Part shown: one piece after another, positions 32,945-41,860 of the stretch
Layout: each line of letters begins with the position of its first letter
Position numbering within the stretch: the stretch's first letter is position 1
Assembly: GCA_021734805.1 (NCBI GenBank)
Contig: JAIPIG010000013.1
Coordinates: 1-47,899 of the forward strand
From: Simkaniaceae bacterium
Lineage (GTDB): Bacteria; Chlamydiota; Chlamydiia; Chlamydiales; JACRBE01
Direction: 5' to 3'
DNA length: 47,899 nt
Made by a program: the position numbers and the translations under genes
The notes under the pieces: generated by a model
Databases searched by the model: none
What the model saw: the letters and a program-made list of their open reading frames with translations, nothing else
What the model was told of the DNA's origin: nothing

Positions 32945-34162
32945 TTAATCTTCCGAAAGATCAGCAGAAGAGGGGGCTTGTCTTGCCCATGATCGTTCGT
33001 AGAATACGATAATAGGCAATACGAGAAAAAGGATACAAACTAAAGTAATGCCAATAGGATAAATTGTTGCATTATAAAATGAGCTGACAAGTGCAACGAT
33101 AAATGAAGTGATGAGTAGGCGAATGGTGGTTAGCAAGCTTGCGACAACACCTTTAATTTCCGGGAATAATTCCATTCCTTCCGGAAAGTATAGCCCATTG
33201 ATCCAATTAGCCCCGAGTGTGAAAAATAACATCCCCATTGTAAACCCAAGTGGGCTGTGGGGCGCTAAAAGCATGATTGCAACTGCCCAGATTCCCCCAA
33301 CTGCCAATAATACAACACCGAACTTCTTTAAAGTGGGAGCTCCCCATTTTTTAATAGCTATATTACAAGTCATACTACCTGCAAGCCATACGATTAAAAT
33401 AGAGGCTTGATAGAGGGGAAAGATATTTTTACTCACCCCAAGTTCAATGACAAAAAGCACTGAAATATTAGAGATAAATGTCATGTAAGCAGAAAAAATA
33501 AGGCTTAAAACCAGGATGATTTGCCAGAAGCGCATATTGAGAAGGACTGTTTTAAAATCGTGTTGGATTTTTGCAATTTTAAGATCTTGACGATTATCAA
33601 TTGGAAGCGTTTCTTCTAAGAAAAATAAACAGATCAGAAAACTAATCAAAACTAAAACGGCGATCAAAAGAAAATTTGAATGAAAACCAAAATGATGGTT
33701 GAGATAGCCACCGGCGATCGGTGCAGCAGCCATAATAAAGGGGATTGAGGCATTCAAATAGTTATTTGCTTGGAGCGCCTTTTCTTTTTTAAAGGTGTCA
33801 AAAATAATGGCTGTTCCAAGTGTAAAACAACCGCCGCTTCCCAATCCTTGAAAGAAGCGCCCAACAAGCATCAATGAAAAATGATGTGAGAAGAGGGTGA
33901 TAATGCTACCTAATAGGAAGAGGCCTAAAGCGATGAGGAGTGGTTTTTTGCGTCCTAGGACATCAGAAGTGGGGCCATAAAAGCAGCCCGAGGCACAGAT
34001 ACCAATAAAATTAATTGTTAATAGGTGTTGAATGGCATCTTCCGAAACTTTGAAATAACTCATCATATCGGGGAAAGCGGGTAGATAAATGTCCGTTTCA
34101 ATACAGGCAGCAATAAAGATAATTGCAATGAGAAGTAAATATTTAATTTCTCGACTAGTCAT
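32945..34162 (-). CDS. MFS transporter, Bcr/CflA drug-resistance family
   Basis: A 405-residue inner-membrane protein with about 12 membrane helices. The N-terminal part has the Bcr/CflA-type opening CIETDIYLPAFPDMMSYF and the loop 2-3 motif GPTSDVLGRKKPLLIAL (MFS motif A). Motif C-like sequence around FQGLGSGGCFTLG follows. The family exports drugs or other small molecules by proton antiport; some members export amino acids or siderophores, so the substrate is open. No strong ribosome-binding site precedes ATG 34162. A family B repeat begins 36 bases upstream of the start and may have displaced its promoter. Confidence 0.85.
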   Translation of the reverse strand: MTSREIKYLLLIAIIFIAACIETDIYLPAFPDMMSYFKVSEDAIQHLLTINFIGICASGCFYGPTSDVLGRKKPLLIALGLFLLGSIITLFSHHFSLMLVGRFFQGLGSGGCFTLGTAIIFDTFKKEKALQANNYLNASIPFIMAAAPIAGGYLNHHFGFHSNFLLIAVLVLISFLICLFFLEETLPIDNRQDLKIAKIQHDFKTVLLNMRFWQIILVLSLIFSAYMTFISNISVLFVIELGVSKNIFPLYQASILIVWLAGSMTCNIAIKKWGAPTLKKFGVVLLAVGGIWAVAIMLLAPHSPLGFTMGMLFFTLGANWINGLYFPEGMELFPEIKGVVASLLTTIRLLITSFIVALVSSFYNATIYPIGITLVCILFLVLPIIVFYERSWARQAPSSADLSED

Positions 34163-34197
34163 AAAAAATGGGAAGAAGGGGTTATTGTTTTCTATCC

Positions 34198-34372
34198 TAT
34201 ACCGAAATGAGTTGAAGAATTCGGATTTTAGCTTTGATGGCGCTTCGAATTTTTATCAGGCTTTAGCCGGCATAATTGTTTGAACCTATCGAAGATAGCT
34301 CAAAAAATTATGGATAAAAAGTCGAAGATATCGGCGAAGATAAAAACCAATTCTTCAACTTATTTCGGTATA
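34198..34372 (+). repeat. Family B MITE-like element, complete 175-bp copy
   Basis: Terminal repeats TATACCGAAATGAGTTGAAG (34198-34217) and its near-complement ending at 34372. The centre is a nested hairpin (CATAATTGTTTGA with TCAAAAAATTATG, inner CTATC with GATAG). The arms align over their full length apart from about 15 extra bases in the left arm. It begins and ends in TATA, compatible with insertion at TA. It is near-identical in inverse orientation to 47725-47899. It lies in the divergent gap between two MFS genes. Confidence 0.85.
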
Positions 34373-34439
34373 TATTCTACTGGATTTTTTAATTTCATTG
34401 TAATTATATAAAATATTTTATGCGGGAGGCTTTTACAAG

Positions 34440-35717
34440 ATGAAATATTTACGTTGGTGGATCTGGAGTCTAGTCGTTTTATTCTTGTTTTATGATTATT
34501 TTCTCAGAGTTAGCCCAAGTGTTATGGTCGATGCATTGATGAGAGAATTCCAAGTCAACGCGACTATGGTTGGGACCATTAGTGCTTTTTACTTTTATGC
34601 TTATGCCCCATTACAGCTCCCGGTTGGCCTTTTAATGGATCGATTTGGTGCAAAACGCCTTCTGACTTTTGCGATGCTTATTTGTGCTCTAGGCGCTTTC
34701 TCGTTTGGAATGGCTCATCATATTACGGTTGCTGAAATGGGCCGATTTTTAATGGGAGTGGGTTCAGCCTTTGCTTTTATAGGCATGGTTTATGTGTGCG
34801 CGCATTGGTTTCCATTAAAACAACGCGCCTTTTTAATCGGTCTTGGAAATTCATTTGGAATGCTCGGTGCTGTTGTCGGAGAAGGCCCATTGAGTATTGT
34901 ATCTGAGCGCCTTGGTTGGCGCTATACCATGAGTGGATTTGCCGGGATTGGGGTTATAATAGCTATCATCATGTACTTATCTATACGCAATACACCCCCT
35001 CATCAGGCTTCAAAAAAATTAAAAAAAATTCAATTCCATCACGTTTGGGTTCATTTTATTGAGGTGATTTCAAGGGGAGCTTCTTGGATCAATGCCATTG
35101 GAGCGCTTCTTATGTTTGTTGTAACAGTTGCGTTTGCGAGTTTATGGGCCGTTCCATTTTTACAGTATGCTCATCATATTTCACGTGATGAAGCAGCTTT
35201 TGCTGCTTCAATGGTATTTGTCGGGTGGATTGTAGGTGGTCCCTTTTTTGGATATTTATCTGATCAACTGAGACACCGCAAGGGAATCATCATATGGGCG
35301 ATTCTTATAAACTTAGCCTTGCTTCTTCCCTTGATTTATATCCCTCATATCCCGGCATTTTGGGTGTTTGCAATGATGCTTTTAATTGGAATAGCGCAAT
35401 CAGCACAACTTCTTTCATTTAGTATGGCTGTTGATATCAATCGACAAGAAGCGAAAGGAACGGCAATTGCCTTCACCAATTTTTTGGTTGCCTTAGGGGG
35501 AGCGATCTCGCAGCCGCTTGTTGGATTTATTCTTGATCGCTTTGCTCTTGTGACTCCGGATCGCGTTTTTTATACATTGCGCGATTTTCGAATTGCAATG
35601 ACTGTTTTTCCTGTTTGCCTTGTGCTTTCGCTTATTTTTTATCTATTTTTAAGATATAAAAAGCACTCGAATCAAAAACGCCGCAAGCCTTTAGTGCGCA
35701 AGCGGCGTTCGGTATAA
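34440..35717 (+). CDS. MFS transporter of unknown substrate
   Basis: A 425-residue protein with 12 predicted membrane helices. The first is at about 8-25 (WWIWSLVVLFLFYDYFLRVS), and the loop 2-3 motif is GLLMDRFGAKRLL. The sequence FLIGLGNSFGMLGAVVGEGP is characteristic of MFS helix 4-5. The opening is like sugar-phosphate or anion transporters, but I cannot fix the substrate. The C-terminus is very basic (KKHSNQKRRKPLVRKRRSV). GGGAGG precedes the ATG by about 10 bases. The last codons contain an inverted repeat that works as a terminator for the opposite strand. Confidence 0.82.
   Translation: MKYLRWWIWSLVVLFLFYDYFLRVSPSVMVDALMREFQVNATMVGTISAFYFYAYAPLQLPVGLLMDRFGAKRLLTFAMLICALGAFSFGMAHHITVAEMGRFLMGVGSAFAFIGMVYVCAHWFPLKQRAFLIGLGNSFGMLGAVVGEGPLSIVSERLGWRYTMSGFAGIGVIIAIIMYLSIRNTPPHQASKKLKKIQFHHVWVHFIEVISRGASWINAIGALLMFVVTVAFASLWAVPFLQYAHHISRDEAAFAASMVFVGWIVGGPFFGYLSDQLRHRKGIIIWAILINLALLLPLIYIPHIPAFWVFAMMLLIGIAQSAQLLSFSMAVDINRQEAKGTAIAFTNFLVALGGAISQPLVGFILDRFALVTPDRVFYTLRDFRIAMTVFPVCLVLSLIFYLFLRYKKHSNQKRRKPLVRKRRSV
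35673..35709 (-). terminator. Intrinsic terminator for the YeeE/YedE pair, inside the MFS coding end
   Basis: Read on the minus strand: stem AACGCCGC (35702-35709) with GCGGCGTT (35677-35684), a 17-base loop, then TTTTTG. It begins 31 bases after the stop codon at 35740 and lies within the last codons of the convergent MFS gene. The plus strand has no T-run after the stem. Confidence 0.6.
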
Positions 35718-35739
35718 AGAAGTCAGGGGCCGGAAAAAG

Positions 35740-36315
35740 TCATACCCTGCTTTGCTTCTTTTTGTGCTCAATCCCTTTTGTAAGCAGGACGAATGCAACA
35801 TAAATAGTTGCAAATGCTGCAAAAACTATAAAAAATGGTACATGAAAATAATCCATCATAGAAAGTTGATAAACAGCATCTTTTTCATTCATTTTTGAGG
35901 ATATAAAGACAGAGAGCTCATTAAATATGGCAGCTCCAACAAGCATGCCTGCAAAGCCGACAATGATTTTTTTCGATCCTTCTGCTAATGCAGCAAGAAG
36001 GGTTCCCGGGCATAATCCTAAAAGAGCCATACCAACCCCAAAGAATCCGCCGCCAATTAAACTAAATAGGATGGGCGTTTTTGAAAAATGAAATGTTGGA
36101 ATCATTCCTATAGCATTTAAGCTATAAATACCGAGGCTTCCCACTAAAATAGCAGTTAAAATAACCTTCATAACGGTGAAGTCTTTTAATATAAGCTGAT
36201 TGATAATGACTTGCGCATTGGCAACGCGAGCCTTACGCAAATAAAAACCAAAGACCATACCCGTTAAAAGAGCTGTAAGAGAAAGGATTGGATTTGAAAA
36301 AAAGTGAATTGACAT
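35740..36315 (-). CDS. YeeE/YedE-family permease, second half-protein
   Basis: A 191-residue membrane protein with about four or five helices. The family signature is GGGFFGVGMALLGLCPGTLLAAL, with the conserved Cys in LCPG. In E. coli-type YeeE, an equivalent conserved Cys takes part in thiosulfate uptake, so sulfur-compound transport is the likely role. Here the family unit is split into two short proteins, as in PmpA/PmpB-type pairs. It lies 12 bases downstream of its partner and is followed by a terminator. Confidence 0.8.
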   Translation of the reverse strand: MSIHFFSNPILSLTALLTGMVFGFYLRKARVANAQVIINQLILKDFTVMKVILTAILVGSLGIYSLNAIGMIPTFHFSKTPILFSLIGGGFFGVGMALLGLCPGTLLAALAEGSKKIIVGFAGMLVGAAIFNELSVFISSKMNEKDAVYQLSMMDYFHVPFFIVFAAFATIYVAFVLLTKGIEHKKKQSRV

Positions 36316-36327
36316 TATACATCTCCC

Positions 36328-36807
36328 TTAAGATTTTCGATATGCGAGCATCGCAGTTGGAATGGCAGTCATAAAAAATGCCATCATAAAAATCCAACTT
36401 GTAATAGAAAATTGAGCGGCACCTGAAATGGCGTGACCGGAAGTGCAGCCATTGGCCAATCGAGCCCCAAACATCAGAAGAATACCTCCTATAAAGGCTT
36501 GAAGAGCACTATTGGAATAGGTTGAGGTGCGCGAAGAAAGACGATAGGCGAATATTGAGCCCAATATTAAACCGATCATAAATAAAATGGACCAATCAAA
36601 GACCACTCCATTTTTCAATAAGGAGGCAAAATAGGGGGTTTGAGCCACATGGGCCGGAGTAATCAGCCATTCAATCCACGCTGCAACTCGAGCAATTCCT
36701 GTTGAAACTCCAATTTTTTCTCCGAGCATAAATAAAAAGATAAGTAGTCCTCCAATTCCTGTTCCGACAAGATATGGAGACCAAGATTCTTTTTTTAATG
36801 GCGACAT
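36328..36807 (-). CDS. YeeE/YedE-family permease, first half-protein
   Basis: A 159-residue inner-membrane protein with about four helices. It carries the first-half signature GARLANGCTSGHAISG with a conserved Cys. I chose ATG 36807 because GAGGAATAAC lies directly upstream; an in-frame ATG at 36825 would add six residues but has no ribosome-binding site. Together with the next gene it makes one transporter-like unit, probably for a reduced sulfur compound. It begins 32 bases after the end of the RHS gene on the same strand, so it may be read from that transcript. Confidence 0.8.
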   Translation of the reverse strand: MSPLKKESWSPYLVGTGIGGLLIFLFMLGEKIGVSTGIARVAAWIEWLITPAHVAQTPYFASLLKNGVVFDWSILFMIGLILGSIFAYRLSSRTSTYSNSALQAFIGGILLMFGARLANGCTSGHAISGAAQFSITSWIFMMAFFMTAIPTAMLAYRKS

Positions 36808-36839
36808 GTTATTCCTCATTGTCATCTGATTTCTTTAAT

Positions 36840-39800
36840 TTAATGATTTAAGATTGATAGGGGGTGTGTGCGTTTTGATTGGTAGGTATAGGGGTTTTTC
36901 GTTGAGCGAATCTCCTTTTTAATGGGAATTAAATCACTCTCTCCCTGTTGGGAATAGAGCCTTGCTTCAGCACATGAAACCTCTTTTGGATCGATGAGAA
37001 GGGCAATATTGCCATATAAATCAGGAAGGGGAACATAGGCTTTTCCTTCTAATTCAATACACACCGGGGTTTGTAGACCTTGATAAGAAGAGGGCTTAAT
37101 GATTTTTAGTTCATAGGGAGAAGCATTGCAATACGATCCGATTTCAGTTTGATGGTCATATATAAATGAAAGCTTTTGCTCTTCTTTTCCATTTTTTATC
37201 GTTGCTTGTGTCATCAGTCGATTTTGCGAGTCATAGGTATAGCGAATCACTTCTTTATTGGAGCGCCATTCAATTAATCGATCGAGGGCATCATAGATAC
37301 AATGAAAAGTATCTCGAGGAGTTTGAATTATTTTTGGATTGTTATTGTCATCATATTCGATCGTTTTATCATCGATTTGAAGTAGATTTTGATAGGATGA
37401 GATTTCTGTTTTTTTTCTGTTTTTTTTACGTATTTTCCCAAGGGAATCAAATTCATAAGTGTTTGTAAATAGGCCTTTTTCTTCTACAAGTTGATCGTTG
37501 GCATTATAGAGAAACTCAGTTGTAAATGTGTCGTTAGGAGTACTCAGTGTTGTTTTTAGAGGTAGGCCTGAAGGGCTTACAAGATCAATGGTTTGTGTGA
37601 ATAATTTATGGGAGATTTTGGATATATTCCTATAATGATTCAATTGATAGGTAACTGAGCCAAGGTCATACATCAAAGTTTCTTTTAGACATGTACCGTT
37701 TTGATCATAGACTTGAAAAAGATGTTTTTGGTTTTTACGCTCGATCGACACAAGATGAGATCCGTGATAGTGATAGGCTATTTGGGAGTGATCAGGGAGG
37801 GTGATCAACATTGGGCGTCCAATTCCATCATAAGTGTATTGAATTTTTAAGCCATTAGCCAATGTTTCCGAAAGTAAGTTTCCTTCTGCATCGTAGCCGT
37901 ACGTTTCTTGTCTTTGTAAAATATGGTCAAAGACTGAAATAAGATGCCCTTTTTTATCATATTCATAAGAATAATCAATCGTTCGATTTGTTGATAGAAG
38001 GCGAGAGACTTGATTTGAATCATTATATTGATAGAGAAGCGAAACACCCGATCTTTTGGTAAAGGACTTGATCTGATTGCTAATGCCGTATTGAGCTTTA
38101 GTTATTTGAGGAATGTCTTCAATCTGGCCACTTTGATATGAAGTGATATTACCCTTTTTATCATAACCCCAATGGGTAACATAGGTGGCAATGACTTTCC
38201 CATTCAATATAGCTTTATTTTTTTGGAAGACTTTTCTCTGATATTGATCATAGCCATACTCTTCTTGCGCAAGAAGAAGGCCGTTTTTATCTTTTTTTTC
38301 GAAAGAAATCAGTAAATCAGCTTCATTATAGCAGTAGCAAGAAACAGTTTGCTTAGCATCTATTTTCTCAAGTTGAAGGACTTGAATCGTATCGGGTATT
38401 TTTCTTGCATTGCGTTTGATTGCTTTGGATTTATGGATAGCCGTTATCGCTTTTTCTCCTTTAAAAAAAGGTAAATGGGAATAGCGATAGCGCGTTGTTT
38501 GTCCATATATATCCGTATGAGAAAGGCGCTGCCCCCAGCTATCATAGCTCCATTTTTCAATAAGAGGGGCATCATTTGTATGAACTTTTTTTTCAATGAC
38601 ATGATCATAAAGATCATATGTTAATTCGATGTGACTAGACATTTGTCCATTGCTTTCAATTTTCTCCTCAATTAGTCGATTGAGGTTGTCATATGCAAAA
38701 TTTTCATGGATAGCATCTTTTTCATTGTTTGATGGATATCGAGTCTTCCTAGCAATGCGTCCACGCGCATCATAGGTGTAAGTTGTTCGCGAATGAGGGG
38801 TCATTTTTTGAATGACTCGGCCTGCTGAATCATATTGATATGAAATCTCATTCCCCTTTTCATCAGTTTCAGAGAGAAGAAGGAATCCGGCATATTTGTA
38901 GTGTTTTTGAGTTAGCAGTTCTTTATTGGATGAAAAGGTATCGATTCGAATCGGTCTTTTCAGAGCATCGCGAGTATAGAAAATGCGGTGACCATTTGGA
39001 AGATGAATTGATTCGACACTATCGGGAATATCGGCTAAAGCACATTTCTCACACATTTGAGTCGGATCATCTTTCTGATATTGCTCATTGCCAATATCTT
39101 GTAGGTGTTGACTCTTTGCGTTATCAAACGGGCTGCAGCCCGTTTCTCCGGCTAAAGAATAAACGATGCGCGTTTTTTCACCACTCACATTTGTAGTTTC
39201 AATCACATTTCCTAATGAATTATAGGTGTAGTGATTAGTCTGCAAATGATTTTCAACCGTTTTTAAGATGCGATGAAAGGGGGCATATGTTGTGGAAGAA
39301 GATGGTTCTACAAGATAGCCTTGATGGGTTAAATAAGCCGGGGAGAGAGTAGAAATAAGATTGTTTTGAGAGTCATATGTAAATCGCTTTTCACGTCCCC
39401 TCTCATCTTTTTCACTCACTTTTCTCGATTGGTTGTCATATTGATAACGAACGGATCGAGTTCCATGAGGAGTTTGTATTGTTTTTTTTATCAGGCGATT
39501 ACTTTGATCGTATTCCATCATAGATAGAATTTGTTTTTGGAGATGCTGAGTGCGGATTAAATTGCCATAGGCATCATAGGTATACTTTATTTCTCTATTG
39601 AGAGGATCTGTTTCATAAATGAGACGCCCCTGATCGTTATATTGAAAATTTAGGACATAACATAATTGGTCATCAGCATCATAGATTTCTTTGCAAATGA
39701 CTTTCCCTTCAGGAGAGTAGGAGAGGATCGTTTTTTGAATCAAAGTCACTTCTTGAGAGGAGGGATCGATTCCTTTTTCGAGAATAATATGAGGTAGATC

Positions 39801-41597
39801 AAGACCGGGATCTTGGGGTGTTGGGATGATGTCTCTTTCCTTTCTCAAGTGAACACCTGAAAAGTCATTTAACTCCATAGAAGTTCCATCATCTTCGACT
39901 TCGCAAGTGAGAAAGTGATCCTTATTGTAGCTATAAAATTGGCGTTTAATCACTCCTTTATCAGGAGCATGATAGAAATGGCGTGTTATGAGGTGTGTCG
40001 AGTTCAAATAGTCAAAAGTTTCAAAGGATCCGTCGGGATAAACAATTTTAACTAATCGGTTAGTTCCATCATGTGTATATTCTCGAGTTGTTATTCGTTT
40101 TTCTACTTCGCCAATGGGAAACCCTGCATGATTGAATTTAAATTTATTTGATTTGAGACCGCTAAACGATCCAAATTGAGTTTCTTGGATAATATTGCCA
40201 TTTTCATCATATTCAAAGTGAGAGGAGAGAACACCCTCTTTAGTCTGACTTTTTGTTGTATAAATGCAGCTTAGGTATTGCATTCCATTTTTGTTTTCCC
40301 AGCAAAAATGTTCAGAGTGATCTAGATGAGTGGATCCTTGTTGTTGTTTATATGTCTCAATTTTTGTTAGAGAGAGATCGCGATTAAATTCATATTTCAA
40401 TAGCCCCCCCGCAGTTTCTTTCACTTGTGTTGAAAACTGCGTTAATATCCCCCTTGGGGTGGGTGTAAAGGGGGTATATGAAAAACGATAGAGCTCAATC
40501 GGCTCATTGTTTTTTCCATAAGGGACGTTAATAGATGAGAGTCGATCCTTTAGGGCTTCGTTTAGACCAAGCTGCCTAGGATTCTCAAAAGTGTGGAATT
40601 GAATAAACCGCCCTTGTAAAAAGTCAATCATGGTCGGATAAAGAGCCGATCCGGAGGCGTGTTTTTTCCAGATATAGCGGTGCTTAGAATCATAAGCAGG
40701 TGAGATTTCTTGGAAGAGAGGGTATTCTAAATTTGATTTTGGGAATGTGGAACAATCCATATGGTAGATATGGGTTTTCCCTTGGCTTGTAATGATTTTA
40801 AAATCAGAGGCTCGAGGGTCCTTATCTGCGACAAAATAATGAAACCAGACTCCTCCATAAGCCTTTGTTTCACCGGGGTTCATCGATTTAATCTCACAAA
40901 GTCGGCGGTGTTGGTCGTATTGATAGAGGTAGGTTAACCCATTTTTTAGCGTTTCTTTAATAAGGTCATAGCGGTAGCCTTTATAGACAAGCCTATCTTG
41001 CAGTTTATGGCGTTGGGCATAAACTTTTTCAGTGCCGTCTCCCATCACAACTCGAATTTCATGTTTATCCGAATCGTATTTTATTCGGATATTAAAGGGA
41101 TTTGTTTGACCGGAGGGATCTCCCTCAAATGTATTGGTCAAACCTATAGGAGGGATGAAGTGATATTGATAGCCCAGGGAACCTTTTTTTTCTGATTTAA
41201 AAAGGAATTTTCTTCCATATTCATCGCTAAAACGAATATAAAACACGGGTGTGAGGCCTTTTTCATGCGAGAGATATTGATCGATATGCAAATGGGGCAT
41301 GAGATGAAAAGCCCCATGTAGATTTCCAATGGATGGTAAGGGAGAGAGATAGGACGATTTAAGATAAATAGGCTGTTTTCCACCGGTCATTAAATCTTCT
41401 CGAAATTCCATTAGCTGGCCGGTGATCAGAGCTACCTGCAATTGTTGATTTAAATGGATTGGTTTTGAGGCTTCATTTTGATTGATCGAAAAGGCTGCCC
41501 GATAATCGGTATAAAAAGCGATATTGGGATGGCTGAATTCAGCAAATAGCGCAAAGGATATAAATAAAAAAAAGCTCAAAAACCGGCGCATAATCAT
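36840..41597 (-). CDS. Large secreted RHS/YD-repeat protein with truncated core
   Basis: A 1585-residue surface or secreted protein. Signal peptide: residues 1-20 (FLSFFLFISFALFAEF). Residues about 25-440 are a non-repeat domain. From about 440 to 1500 it is filled with YD repeats (for example YTYDARGRIARKTRYP, YGYDAEGNLLSETLANG), which fold into a hollow beta cage in known RHS/Tc-type proteins. The C-terminus reaches the RHS core (PLPDLYGNIALLID, NPYTYQSKRTHPLS), then stops after ILNH. The expected FGxRYYDP-type end and any variable toxin tail are absent. A palindrome at 39126-39145 interrupts the YD pattern. Role unknown; contact with a host or competitor is inferred. Confidence 0.85.
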   Translation of the reverse strand: MIMRRFLSFFLFISFALFAEFSHPNIAFYTDYRAAFSINQNEASKPIHLNQQLQVALITGQLMEFREDLMTGGKQPIYLKSSYLSPLPSIGNLHGAFHLMPHLHIDQYLSHEKGLTPVFYIRFSDEYGRKFLFKSEKKGSLGYQYHFIPPIGLTNTFEGDPSGQTNPFNIRIKYDSDKHEIRVVMGDGTEKVYAQRHKLQDRLVYKGYRYDLIKETLKNGLTYLYQYDQHRRLCEIKSMNPGETKAYGGVWFHYFVADKDPRASDFKIITSQGKTHIYHMDCSTFPKSNLEYPLFQEISPAYDSKHRYIWKKHASGSALYPTMIDFLQGRFIQFHTFENPRQLGLNEALKDRLSSINVPYGKNNEPIELYRFSYTPFTPTPRGILTQFSTQVKETAGGLLKYEFNRDLSLTKIETYKQQQGSTHLDHSEHFCWENKNGMQYLSCIYTTKSQTKEGVLSSHFEYDENGNIIQETQFGSFSGLKSNKFKFNHAGFPIGEVEKRITTREYTHDGTNRLVKIVYPDGSFETFDYLNSTHLITRHFYHAPDKGVIKRQFYSYNKDHFLTCEVEDDGTSMELNDFSGVHLRKERDIIPTPQDPGLDLPHIILEKGIDPSSQEVTLIQKTILSYSPEGKVICKEIYDADDQLCYVLNFQYNDQGRLIYETDPLNREIKYTYDAYGNLIRTQHLQKQILSMMEYDQSNRLIKKTIQTPHGTRSVRYQYDNQSRKVSEKDERGREKRFTYDSQNNLISTLSPAYLTHQGYLVEPSSSTTYAPFHRILKTVENHLQTNHYTYNSLGNVIETTNVSGEKTRIVYSLAGETGCSPFDNAKSQHLQDIGNEQYQKDDPTQMCEKCALADIPDSVESIHLPNGHRIFYTRDALKRPIRIDTFSSNKELLTQKHYKYAGFLLLSETDEKGNEISYQYDSAGRVIQKMTPHSRTTYTYDARGRIARKTRYPSNNEKDAIHENFAYDNLNRLIEEKIESNGQMSSHIELTYDLYDHVIEKKVHTNDAPLIEKWSYDSWGQRLSHTDIYGQTTRYRYSHLPFFKGEKAITAIHKSKAIKRNARKIPDTIQVLQLEKIDAKQTVSCYCYNEADLLISFEKKDKNGLLLAQEEYGYDQYQRKVFQKNKAILNGKVIATYVTHWGYDKKGNITSYQSGQIEDIPQITKAQYGISNQIKSFTKRSGVSLLYQYNDSNQVSRLLSTNRTIDYSYEYDKKGHLISVFDHILQRQETYGYDAEGNLLSETLANGLKIQYTYDGIGRPMLITLPDHSQIAYHYHGSHLVSIERKNQKHLFQVYDQNGTCLKETLMYDLGSVTYQLNHYRNISKISHKLFTQTIDLVSPSGLPLKTTLSTPNDTFTTEFLYNANDQLVEEKGLFTNTYEFDSLGKIRKKNRKKTEISSYQNLLQIDDKTIEYDDNNNPKIIQTPRDTFHCIYDALDRLIEWRSNKEVIRYTYDSQNRLMTQATIKNGKEEQKLSFIYDHQTEIGSYCNASPYELKIIKPSSYQGLQTPVCIELEGKAYVPLPDLYGNIALLIDPKEVSCAEARLYSQQGESDLIPIKKEIRSTKNPYTYQSKRTHPLSILNH

Positions 41598-41600
41598 AAA

Positions 41601-41622
41601 TAAAAAAACCTTTGAGAAAGGT
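41601..41622 (-). terminator. Small terminator-like hairpin 5' of the RHS gene
   Basis: On the minus strand ACCTTT, CTC loop, AAAGGT, then TTTTTTT. It lies 10 bases before the RHS start codon and downstream of the glycosyltransferase-like gene. It could terminate that gene's transcript or attenuate RHS expression. The stem is only 6 bp. Confidence 0.4.
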
Positions 41623-41623
41623 G

Positions 41624-41638
41624 AGTTACAAAGCCGAG
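41624..41638. repeat. Solo family A terminus
   Basis: AGTTACAAAGCCGAG differs by one base from the right-end sequence of the family A element (AGTTACAAAGTCGAG at 124-138). It abuts the ATTAT duplication of the full copy at 41644. It is probably the end of an older, mostly deleted element. Confidence 0.5.
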
Positions 41639-41643
41639 ATTAT

Positions 41644-41824
41644 CTCGACTTTGTAACTTTTTGGACTCGAAGGCCTCAAGATATTTGTTTTCGGAGGAGT
41701 TATTAAAACCGGGAAGGGGTTTTTTACCCCTTTCCGGTTTTAATAATCTCCTAGTTCGACCGTAGGTCGAGCGTCCGAGAGCAAATAGACGAGGTAGGCG
41801 GGCCCAAAAAGTTGCAAAGTCGAG
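41644..41824 (+). repeat. Family A MITE-like element, complete 181-bp copy
   Basis: The same length and architecture as the copy at 28805-28985, with about 90% matching bases by eye. Direct repeats ATTAT flank it (41639-41643 and 41825-41829). The central hairpin is at about 41701-41750. It lies between the stop of the glycosyltransferase-like gene (41861) and the RHS start (41597). Confidence 0.9.
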
Positions 41825-41860
41825 ATTATGGCAAATCAAGATTTTTTTAACAGAAATACT

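Noticed and set aside
37166-37468. Plus-strand reading frames inside the RHS gene, for example 37166-37468 and 38840-39196
   Set aside because: They mirror the YD-repeat frame on the other strand, have no ribosome-binding site, and show no family features.
41524-41839. Short reading frames within the family A element
   Set aside because: They are composed of the repeat sequence, differ between copies, and have no start signals.
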